Positions 1-5,679 of a stretch of 12,523 bases of DNA are shown one piece after another. The stretch is taken from contig CAMJAJ010000007.1 of the NCBI GenBank assembly GCA_946403565.1, positions 1 to 12,523 of the forward strand, written 5' to 3'. The notes under the pieces were generated by a model. It had not been told where the DNA came from, did no database searches, and saw only the letters and a program-made list of their open reading frames with translations. Every line of letters begins with the position of its first letter. The first letter of the stretch is position 1. Source of the DNA: an uncultured Treponema sp. (GTDB lineage: Bacteria > Spirochaetota > Spirochaetia > Treponematales > Treponemataceae). A program made the position numbers and the translations under genes.

Positions 1-999
1 CGTGTACATCTTCTGGAGGGGGCAGACCTTGCCGGTGTCGCAGAAGTCGTAGGCGTATACGCCCCGGGTAAGGCTGGGGCAGCTGGCCGGTTCCACCGCG
101 ATGATCTGGTAGTCGGCCTCGCCGCGCAGCTTCTCGCCCATGAAGGGGGAGACGAGTCCTCCCAGGTTGGAGCCGCCGCCCGCGCATCCGATTATCATGT
201 CGGGCTTGATGCCGTACTTGTCCAGGGCTGCCTTTGCCTCCAGTCCGATGACCGTCTGATGGAGCAGGACCTGGCTGAGAACGCTGCCCAGGACGTAGCG
301 GTAGCCGGGGGTCTTGGTCGCGGTTTCCACGGCCTCGCTGATGGCACAGCCGAGCGAACCGGTGCAGCCGGGGAACTCCTCGTTCATCTTGCGGCCCACT
401 TCGGTCTCCATGCTGGGCGAGGGGATGGCCCGGCCGCCGTAGGTGCGGATGACCTCGCGCCGCTGCGGCTTCTGCTCGTAGGAGCAGCGCACCTGGTAGA
501 CGATGCAGTCCAGTCCCAGGTAGGCGCATGCCATGGACACGGCGGTTCCCCACTGGCCCGCCCCGGTCTCGGTCGTCACGCCCTTGAGCCCCTGCTTCTT
601 GGCATAGTAGGCCTGGGCAATCGCGGAGTTGAGCTTGTGGCTGCCGGAGGTGTTCTGGCCTTCGAATTTATAGTAGATCTTCGCGGGGGTGCCGAGCTTC
701 TTCTCCAGGCAGTAGGCGCGGACGAGCGGGGAGGGGCGGTACATCTTGTAGAAGTCCAGAATCTCCTGCGGTATGTCTATGTAAGGGTCGGTTGTATTCA
801 GTTCCTGCTTGACCAGCTCGCTGCAGAACACATGCTCCAGCTCTTCGGCCGTGCAGGGCTGGTGCGTCGCCGGGTTCAGGAGCGGTGCGGGCTTGTTCTT
901 CATGTCCGCGCGGACGTTGTACCACTGGCGCGGCAGCTCGTCCTCAGAAAGGTAGATCTTGTAGGGAATGTCGTTCCCGGAAGCGTTCTTGTCTGTCAT
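1..999 (-). CDS. trpB: TrpB2-type tryptophan synthase beta chain-like enzyme (3' end cut by window)
   Basis: This is a PLP-dependent enzyme of the TrpB2 class, which condenses indole (or possibly a related nucleophile) with serine to make tryptophan. I translated it by hand because it has no stop inside the window. The first 333 residues are visible and about 100 or more C-terminal residues should lie beyond base 1. The PLP lysine is K122 in GSHKLN. Residues 144-151 read ETGAGQWG, and the W in place of the H of classical TrpB is typical of TrpB2. The phosphate-binding loop is GCAGGGSN at 271-278. The long N-terminal extension before YRPSPL (88-92) also fits TrpB2. ATG at 999-997 is preceded by AAGGA (1007-1011) at 7 nt. 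No trpA or other trp gene is visible, so it may salvage indole. It has its own promoter. Fold and class are confident; the exact substrate is inferred. Confidence 0.93.
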   Translation of the reverse strand, partial: MTDKNASGNDIPYKIYLSEDELPRQWYNVRADMKNKPAPLLNPATHQPCTAEELEHVFCSELVKQELNTTDPYIDIPQEILDFYKMYRPSPLVRAYCLEKKLGTPAKIYYKFEGQNTSGSHKLNSAIAQAYYAKKQGLKGVTTETGAGQWGTAVSMACAYLGLDCIVYQVRCSYEQKPQRREVIRTYGGRAIPSPSMETEVGRKMNEEFPGCTGSLGCAISEAVETATKTPGYRYVLGSVLSQVLLHQTVIGLEAKAALDKYGIKPDMIIGCAGGGSNLGGLVSPFMGEKLRGEADYQIIAVEPASCPSLTRGVYAYDFCDTGKVCPLQKMYT

Positions 1000-1024
1000 T
1001 GTCTTGTCCTTGTTAACGGTGTTT

Positions 1025-1040
1025 CTGTTTTTGGAAACAG
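1025..1040 (-). promoter_or_regulatory. inverted repeat over the trpB2 start point, possible operator
   Basis: CTGTTT-CCAA-AAACAG forms a perfect 6-bp inverted repeat with a 4-nt centre. It overlaps the end of the -10 box and the predicted transcription start. A second interleaved pair, GTTTC and GAAAC, shares part of it. A repressor bound here would block RNA polymerase. It could instead be a small 5'-leader hairpin. No regulator gene is visible nearby. Confidence 0.35.
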
Positions 1041-1067
1041 TTTACCGCAGAACGGCGGATATGTCAA
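1039..1067 (-). promoter_or_regulatory. sigma70-type promoter of trpB2
   Basis: Read on the minus strand, a perfect -35 box TTGACA (1067-1062) is followed by a 17-bp spacer and a -10 box TAAACT (1044-1039, 4 of 6 consensus). The predicted transcription start is near 1032, giving a leader of about 33 nt that carries the AAGGA ribosome site. The promoter lies between the tandem repeat array and the gene, so trpB2 can be transcribed independently of the upstream nicotinamidase gene. The assignment is by consensus match only. Confidence 0.65.
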
Positions 1068-1077
1068 AGGGAAATCG

Positions 1078-1230
1078 GCCCGCACCGCGCGGTCTGCTCT
1101 GCATGTAGGGCTGCCTGCACCGCGCGGTCTTCCGCATGTAGGGCTGCCCGCACCGCACGGCCTGTTCTGCACATAGGTCTGCCCGCACCGCACGGCCTAA
1201 TCTGTCCAGAGGGCTGCCCGCACCGCGCGG
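1078..1230. repeat. 35-bp tandem repeat array (4 full units plus a partial fifth)
   Basis: Units begin at 1078, 1113, 1146, 1181 and 1216 with lengths of 35, 33, 35 and 35, plus a final 15-bp partial copy. Each unit starts with GCCCGCACCGCRCGG (GCCTG in unit 2) and mostly ends in a version of GCATGTAGGGCT. Units 1, 2 and 5 contain the palindrome CCGCGCGG. The array fills the space between the stop codon of the nicotinamidase-like gene (1237) and the trpB2 promoter. The period is not a multiple of three and there is no unique spacer sequence, so it is neither a coding repeat nor CRISPR. It resembles a minisatellite or a REP-like intergenic element. Confidence 0.8.
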
Positions 1231-1236
1231 CCGCGG

Positions 1237-1749
1237 CTACACCACGTTGACCTGGCAGAGGCGCATCGCGCTGAGGGCGGTGTCGTGGCTTTCCGGCGTG
1301 ACGCAGGCGCAGCATGCGGAGTCCACGGTGACCGTGAGCTCCGGCAGCCGGGCCTTGAGCAGGAGGGCGTTGCTTATGACGCAGATTCCCGTGCAGAGGC
1401 CCACGAGCTCCACCTCCTCCAGTCCCGGAAGCGACGCGGCATATTCCGCAAGTTCCATCGAGCCGAATGTCGGCTTGTTGAACACCTTGGAGTCACCGAC
1501 GTCCAGTTCCTTGGAGATCTGCCATCCGTCGCTTCCTTCGATGCAGTGGACGACCGGGAGCCTGCTTCCCTCCTGGGTCTGGAGGTAGTTCTCGTGATGG
1601 GTGTCGCGGGTGAAAACGACCTCCCGTCCTTCCCGGCGGTATGCCGCTATCTTTGCCGCCACCTTTGGCACGATGGCGACTGCTTCCTTTGTGCCGAGCG
1701 CCGCGTCAATAAAGTCGTTCTGCATGTCGATTACGACCAGAATCTTCAT
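1237..1749 (-). CDS. Isochorismatase-family cysteine hydrolase, nicotinamidase-like
   Basis: This 170-residue cytosolic enzyme probably hydrolyses nicotinamide to nicotinate for NAD salvage. The cysteine-hydrolase triad is visible as D8 (VVIDMQNDF), K92 (NKPTFGS) and C123 (GLCTGICVISNA). A nicotinamidase-type metal site is suggested by D49 and H51 (TRDTHHENY) and H68 (VVHCIEGSDGW), which favours nicotinamidase over isochorismatase. The C-terminus ends soon after the last strand, making it slightly shorter than many PncA proteins. Residues 145-150 are an odd SACCAC run. The ATG is preceded by AGGAGG (1760-1755) at a 5-nt spacing, so the start is secure. It begins 23 nt after the DUF2156 stop and is probably the last gene of that operon. 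The substrate is inferred from the motifs; another amide hydrolase is possible. Confidence 0.85.
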   Translation of the reverse strand: MKILVVIDMQNDFIDAALGTKEAVAIVPKVAAKIAAYRREGREVVFTRDTHHENYLQTQEGSRLPVVHCIEGSDGWQISKELDVGDSKVFNKPTFGSMELAEYAASLPGLEEVELVGLCTGICVISNALLLKARLPELTVTVDSACCACVTPESHDTALSAMRLCQVNVV

Positions 1750-1772
1750 AGGAACCTCCTCTCCTTCTCATT

Positions 1773-2852
1773 TTATTCGTGCCGAGGTTCTGATACCCCG
1801 ACGTCTTTTGCCGGATGAACCGCGACGGTGAATTTTTCCAAAACCATCTCCGGGTAATAGGAAAGCTTTGCCTTCCGCAGCCCTTCGATTCCCAGGTCTT
1901 CCTCCCGGTTTATGAATTCCGTGTGGACGCTTTTGGCGAACTCGTTGTTGATCACCGCATAGCCGCCGTCGGCCGCGAAGGGCGAAAGGCATTTTTCAAA
2001 GTGGACGTCCGTCACGTTCCCGCTCAGGATGCTTGCGATGCAGAATGCCACGGGCTGGCCGGCCACGGAAAGGACTCCGCCCGTCATCCCGCAGCTGCGT
2101 GCAAAGCTGTCGAAGCTGTCCAGCGCGAAGCGGATGATTTCCTTTTCAATCTCCAGGTCGGAAGGCGCGCCGCCGTCCGGCCTTTGCGTTCCGGTGTCCC
2201 CTGCTTTCGGGTCTGCCGTGCAGTCCGTGTTTTCCGCGAACCACAGCTTTTCGACCTGCCAGACTGCGTCGAGGTTCTGCGGGCCCAGGATGTGGAATGC
2301 AAAGTCGGGATGCTTGTTTTGGAACTGGTGGATGTGGTTCCGCTTGCGGCTGAGTTTTTTCCCTGCAAGGTCGGCCAGCTTCTGCGTCCTGTAGATGTAG
2401 TCGGAGAATTCCGGCGTGGGCAGCACTTCCGCCGTAGGGTACAGGGCCGTAAGGGCTTCTTTCTCGTCGAGCGTGATGTTGCCAAAGACAAGCCGTTCGC
2501 CCCGTTCGGCGGCATCGTCGGCGAGGGCGGCGAGGGCGGCATGCAGCCCGCTGCTGTCGGGGCCGGGCACTGGATTGTGCGATGTTGAATCGTGCGGTGC
2601 TGGATCCTGCGGCGTCAGGGCCGGACTTGTTTGGCCTGGTGGACACACCCGGTGGGGGAACGCAAAGTAGCATATGCCGTTCGCGCGGAACTTCTCAAAG
2701 ATCCAGCCGCCTTCGATTGCGGTCTGCGATTGGTATTTTCCTGCATACAGGACGGAGTTGACCGCGCTGTAATTGTTCGCAAGGAGGCCGTTGCCCAGGG
2801 CGCAGGCTTGAAGAACCTCAAGTTCAGAAAGCGATGTCTTGTGCCAATCCAT
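1773..2852 (-). CDS. DUF2156 domain protein (GNAT-like, related to phosphatidylglycerol lysyltransferase C-terminal domain)
   Basis: This 359-residue protein belongs to the DUF2156 group. Characteristic stretches are DYIYRTQKLADLAGKKLSRK (151-170) followed by RNHIHQF (171-177), and LGIEGLRKAKLSYYPE (320-335) near the C-terminus. The family has two tandem GNAT-like folds and is related to the aminoacyl-transfer domain of MprF, but stand-alone soluble members like this one have no established substrate. No transmembrane segment is visible. Two low-complexity insertions stand out: proline/aspartate-rich residues 71-103, partly encoded by a 15-bp tandem repeat, and residues 208-232. A GGAGG lies 13 nt before the ATG, which is longer than usual, but I see no better in-frame start. 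It follows the FMN enzyme after 92 nt and precedes the nicotinamidase-like gene by 23 nt. The family call is good; the function is unknown. Confidence 0.85.
   Translation of the reverse strand: MDWHKTSLSELEVLQACALGNGLLANNYSAVNSVLYAGKYQSQTAIEGGWIFEKFRANGICYFAFPHRVCPPGQTSPALTPQDPAPHDSTSHNPVPGPDSSGLHAALAALADDAAERGERLVFGNITLDEKEALTALYPTAEVLPTPEFSDYIYRTQKLADLAGKKLSRKRNHIHQFQNKHPDFAFHILGPQNLDAVWQVEKLWFAENTDCTADPKAGDTGTQRPDGGAPSDLEIEKEIIRFALDSFDSFARSCGMTGGVLSVAGQPVAFCIASILSGNVTDVHFEKCLSPFAADGGYAVINNEFAKSVHTEFINREEDLGIEGLRKAKLSYYPEMVLEKFTVAVHPAKDVGVSEPRHE
2573..2617. repeat. three degenerate 15-bp tandem repeats inside the DUF2156 gene
   Basis: On the plus strand the copies are GATTGTGCGATGTTG, AATCGTGCGGTGCTG and GATCCTGCGGCGTCA. 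They keep the minus-strand reading frame and encode roughly residues 79-93, giving the pentapeptide-like series QDPAP, HDSTS, HNPVP. A 9-bp duplication (GGCGAGGGC twice) lies just beside it near 2520-2540 and encodes an ALAALA stretch. In-frame slippage or duplication probably built this linker. Confidence 0.6.
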
Positions 2853-2895
2853 GTGTAAAAGGCTTCCTCCTTCGCGTGCCTGGTCGCTTGGGCCG

Positions 2896-2923
2896 GCTCA
2901 AAGTCCGTGTGGACTTTTGGAGC
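2896..2923 (-). other. intercistronic stem-loop between the FMN enzyme and DUF2156 genes
   Basis: GCTC plus AAAGTCC (2896-2906), a GTGT loop (2907-2910), then GGACTTT (2911-2917), a 2-nt bulge and GAGC (2920-2923) form an 11-bp stem. It lies in the 92-nt gap after the FMN-enzyme stop codon. On the minus strand no clear U-run follows, so it is at best a weak terminator. A role in mRNA processing or in lowering expression of the downstream genes is as likely. Confidence 0.4.
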
Positions 2924-2944
2924 TGCCCGTCTGTGGGCTGCCTG

Positions 2945-3844
2945 CTAGCGGGGCAGGTGCAGCGCGGATGCGTCGATGTCGGCGACCCTTGCAAATCCCG
3001 TGGAGCTCATGATGAAGCGCAGTTCGCTTGCAATGCCGGTAAGGAACTTCACGACACCGGGCGTTCCCTCTTTTTCAAGGGCGGGCATCATGGAGCGGCC
3101 GACCGCGACTGCCTTTGCTCCGAGCGCAATCGCCTTGTAGGCATCCGCACCGCTTGCAATGCCGCAGTCGAGCAGTATCTCCACGTCCTTTCCGGCAAGG
3201 GCCGCCTGTATCTGCGGCAGGATCATCATCGGCGGCACGGCATAGGGCAGGCGGCCGTGATGGTGGCTCACGATGATGGCCTTTGCGCCTATCTCCGCGC
3301 ACTTGACCGCATCCGCCACGCTGAGGACTCCCTTCACGACAAAGGGAAGCTTTGTCGATTCCACATAGGAACGCAGCATGTCCTCCGTCTGGGCGGCCAT
3401 CAGTTCTCCGACGACCACGTCATAGCCTTCCGGCCCAAAGATGTGGTCTATGTCCATGCCGACGGCAAAGGCCCCGGCGTCTTCAGCGAACGCAAGCTGG
3501 TCCCTCACCTTCGCGTTGTCCGCATAGGGCTTTACGATCCTGACGGTCTTTGCACCGGTGGCGGCAATCTGCTGGAACTGCTCGTTTTCCATCATGCCGC
3601 AGAAGTTGAGCACATTACATTCCTTTGCCGCCAGGGAGTATTCCACCAGTCCGGTCTGTTTCCTTCCATTGAAGCAGGCAAGGTGGGAGAAGGCCGGCGT
3701 CATCACCGGCATGGAGAAGCTCTCGCCGAGGATCTTCGTTTCAAGGTCGGCGACCTTTGAGCCGACCAGGCGCTCCTCGATGAGGATGGAATCCATGTAG
3801 CGTTCCGTTATCTCGTTCGCGTCAGAGAGTCTTGTATAGGCCAT
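2945..3844 (-). CDS. FMN-dependent alpha-hydroxy-acid dehydrogenase/oxidase family protein
   Basis: This 299-residue TIM-barrel flavoenzyme is related to lactate dehydrogenase and glycolate oxidase, which oxidise 2-hydroxy acids to 2-oxo acids. Family marks are PVMTPAFSHLA (46-56), FVVKG with K171, the catalytic segment VSHHHGRLP (192-200), DCGIASGADAYKAIALGAKA (226-245) and VGRSMM (248-253). The catalytic histidine is H195 and the following arginine is R198. The usual SNHGGRQ is changed to SHHHGRL and the usual GIR to GIA, so this is a divergent subgroup. It is shorter than classical members (about 350-400 residues). There is no signal peptide. AAGGAGG sits 6 nt before the ATG, and the gene overlaps the upstream epimerase gene by 23 nt, so translation is probably coupled. 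The substrate is unknown; a sugar-derived hydroxy acid is plausible from context. Confidence 0.87.
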   Translation of the reverse strand: MAYTRLSDANEITERYMDSILIEERLVGSKVADLETKILGESFSMPVMTPAFSHLACFNGRKQTGLVEYSLAAKECNVLNFCGMMENEQFQQIAATGAKTVRIVKPYADNAKVRDQLAFAEDAGAFAVGMDIDHIFGPEGYDVVVGELMAAQTEDMLRSYVESTKLPFVVKGVLSVADAVKCAEIGAKAIIVSHHHGRLPYAVPPMMILPQIQAALAGKDVEILLDCGIASGADAYKAIALGAKAVAVGRSMMPALEKEGTPGVVKFLTGIASELRFIMSSTGFARVADIDASALHLPR

Positions 3845-4655
3845 CCAGCCCCTCCTTCAGGTATCCCATGTATTTGATATACTGTTCATCGGTATCAAGG
3901 TGCTCGAGGATGACCGGCATGTCCGGGTCTATCCCGTTCATCTTTTCCACATAATGCCGCAGCGGGAACTCGCCGTCGCCCGGCCCGCACTCTTCAAGCC
4001 GGAGCGTGTAGCGCCTGTCCAGATGGACGTCCTTTATATGGCAGCTCCGTATCCGCTTTCCCAGGACTTCCGCACATTCGTCGATGAACTCGTCTGCCTT
4101 GAAGTAGCGGTCCGCGGAGTTGACCATGTTGATGATGTCCATGTGGACGGCAAAGTGCTCCCGTTCGACGGCATCGAGCAGCCGTGCGTATTCGCGCGGC
4201 CCCGTGGGAACCATCCAGGGCATGGGTTCCAGCGTGAAGCAGGTGTTCTTGACGTTTGCCCGGTCCAGGATTTCCCGCACCATCGCGACCGTCTCCTTCC
4301 AGGCCCGTTCGGAAAAGTTCTCCCTGTAGCCTCCGTCCCAGATGGGGCCGAATGCCCCCGCCACGTTGACGGCGCATCGTGCGTGGAGGAAATCTGCGAG
4401 GCGCAGCTGGTTCACGCAGTAGTCCATGTTTGCCCTGCGCTCTTCGGGGTCTGCCGCCAGCGCGTTCCGCCATATCCCGACCTCGGCGATTGCAAGTCCC
4501 GCCTTTTCGGCCGCTTCCTTGTACGCGATGATTTTCTGCTCCGGCTCGTTGCTCTGGACGGGGAACACGACGGCGGCGCAACCAAGTTTCCGCTGCCTGT
4601 CCGCCCACTCCTCGGGCGAGCCGTGCTGTAATGGTGAAGATGTTCCGAGCCTCAT
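3822..4655 (-). CDS. TIM-barrel sugar phosphate isomerase/epimerase family protein
   Basis: This 277-residue protein is of the xylose-isomerase-like TIM-barrel (AP endonuclease 2) superfamily, whose members isomerise or epimerise sugars, keto-sugars and inositols using a divalent metal. The expected metal ligands are present in order: E143 (TLEPMPW), D173 (HMDIINM), H206 (CHIKDVH) and E251 (ILEHLDTD). The length is typical. The ATG lies 1 nt beyond the TGA stop of the upstream oxidoreductase gene, with a weak purine-rich site inside that gene, so it likely depends on coupled translation. Its 3' end overlaps the FMN enzyme gene by 23 nt. Pairs of Gfo/Idh/MocA oxidoreductases and these epimerases are common in catabolism of inositols and modified sugars. 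The fold is confident; the substrate cannot be read from sequence. Confidence 0.88.
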   Translation of the reverse strand: MRLGTSSPLQHGSPEEWADRQRKLGCAAVVFPVQSNEPEQKIIAYKEAAEKAGLAIAEVGIWRNALAADPEERRANMDYCVNQLRLADFLHARCAVNVAGAFGPIWDGGYRENFSERAWKETVAMVREILDRANVKNTCFTLEPMPWMVPTGPREYARLLDAVEREHFAVHMDIINMVNSADRYFKADEFIDECAEVLGKRIRSCHIKDVHLDRRYTLRLEECGPGDGEFPLRHYVEKMNGIDPDMPVILEHLDTDEQYIKYMGYLKEGLDGLYKTL

Positions 4656-4656
4656 A

Positions 4657-5631
4657 TCAGTACCCTATCTCCGCAAATACCCGGTCCATCAGTTCCGCGT
4701 TCTTTATGGAGAACTCCGGACTGACGTGCGGCTTCTCCCCGTGCAGGATGCAGCGGTTCAGCTGCTCTATCTCCAGCGAGTAGTTCTGCGGAATCGAAAG
4801 CGTGCGTTCCACGACTCCCTCCTTCGTGAATAGCCGGTAGGAGGCTGAGCCCTGCTGGTTGTATTCGACCTCCGAGCGGATGGAGCCCTTGCTTCCGTGG
4901 ATATAGAGCCGGTCAAAGCGGGAGTTTGTGTTTTCCCCGAGGACCATGCCCACGTTGAACGCGGCCCGCGCCCCGTTCTTGAAGCGGATGAGGGCGGCGG
5001 TCATGAAGTCCACGCCGAGCTTTGAGAACTCCGCGCTTGCCTTCACGAACTCCGGGTCGGAGTCTATGAGCGAGAGGATCATCGTCGTGCAGTAGCAGCC
5101 CAGGTCGTACATGGCGCCGCCGCCGAACTCCTTGTGCAGCCTGAAGTCCTCCTTGTAGCCCTGGGTCAGGAAGGCAGACTCGATGTAATCGACCTCGCCG
5201 ATCGTTCCGCTGGTGATGTCGTTCTTGAGGCTTTCGACGTATGGCCCGTGGAGGTATGCGTAGGCTTCCATGAGATGCACGCCGCAGTCCGCCGCGGTCC
5301 GGTACATTGTCCGGGCCTCCTCCGCGGTGAGGGCCAGCGGCTTTTCGCAGAGGACGTGCTTGCCCTTCTTGAGCGCGGCGGTGACCCACTTGAGGTGCAG
5401 GTCGTTGGGAAGCGGTATGTAGACCGCCTGCACGTCGCCGTCATCGAGCAGCTCCTCGTAGCTTCCGTAGAATCGGGTGAATCCGAAGTCCTTCTGGAAC
5501 GCCTTCGCTTTGTCCGCGTTCCGTCCGGCCACCGCGCACAGTTCGCAGCTTTCGGCCAGCTTCATTCCTGGAATCGTACAGCCACGCGCAATGTTTGCCG
5601 TCCCAAGGACTCCCCATCGTACCTTCTGCAT
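4657..5631 (-). CDS. Gfo/Idh/MocA family NAD(P)-dependent oxidoreductase
   Basis: This 324-residue cytosolic enzyme oxidises or reduces a sugar, inositol or related polyol with NAD(P). The N-terminal Rossmann domain starts with WGVLGTANIA (6-15), the glycine loop in which the third glycine is replaced. The catalytic lysine is K97 in CEKPLAL (95-101). The C-terminal domain has the typical GGGAMYDLGCYC segment (170-181), with D176 conserved and Y180 at the position often occupied by histidine. The length is normal. AAGGAGG lies 6 nt before the ATG. The gene follows purD after 48 nt containing a stable hairpin, and is followed by the epimerase gene after 1 nt. It resembles dehydrogenases of the trans-1,2-dihydrobenzenediol/xylose dehydrogenase subgroup, but that assignment is tentative. 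Confidence 0.9.
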   Translation of the reverse strand: MQKVRWGVLGTANIARGCTIPGMKLAESCELCAVAGRNADKAKAFQKDFGFTRFYGSYEELLDDGDVQAVYIPLPNDLHLKWVTAALKKGKHVLCEKPLALTAEEARTMYRTAADCGVHLMEAYAYLHGPYVESLKNDITSGTIGEVDYIESAFLTQGYKEDFRLHKEFGGGAMYDLGCYCTTMILSLIDSDPEFVKASAEFSKLGVDFMTAALIRFKNGARAAFNVGMVLGENTNSRFDRLYIHGSKGSIRSEVEYNQQGSASYRLFTKEGVVERTLSIPQNYSLEIEQLNRCILHGEKPHVSPEFSIKNAELMDRVFAEIGY

Positions 5632-5649
5632 CGTGCACCTCCTTGCGCT

Positions 5650-5669
5650 CCTGCCTCTCGCGAGGCAGG
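5650..5669 (-). other. perfect 8-bp hairpin with GCGA tetraloop between purD and the oxidoreductase gene
   Basis: On the minus strand CCTGCCTC-GCGA-GAGGCAGG is a perfect 8-bp stem closed by a GNRA-type tetraloop. It starts 10 nt after the purD stop and ends 6 nt before the AAGGAGG of the next gene. No U-run follows on the minus strand, so it is not a standard terminator. It could set the purD/downstream expression ratio by blocking 3' decay, or affect ribosome access. Confidence 0.5.
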
Positions 5670-5679
5670 ATTGTTTGGT

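Noticed and set aside
1078..1230. Possible CRISPR array from regular 35-bp spacing
   Set aside because: The whole unit is repeated, with no unique spacers between repeats, and there are no cas genes nearby. It is a tandem repeat.
996..1315. Small minus-strand frames through the 35-bp repeat array encoding repetitive Ala/Arg/Gly peptides
   Set aside because: The repeat period is mostly 35, so the frame shifts from unit to unit and the peptides are by-products of the repeat.
5650..5669. Rho-independent terminator after purD
   Set aside because: The stem is strong but lacks a following U-run on the minus strand, and the next gene's ribosome site is only 6 nt away. It is listed as a hairpin, not a terminator.
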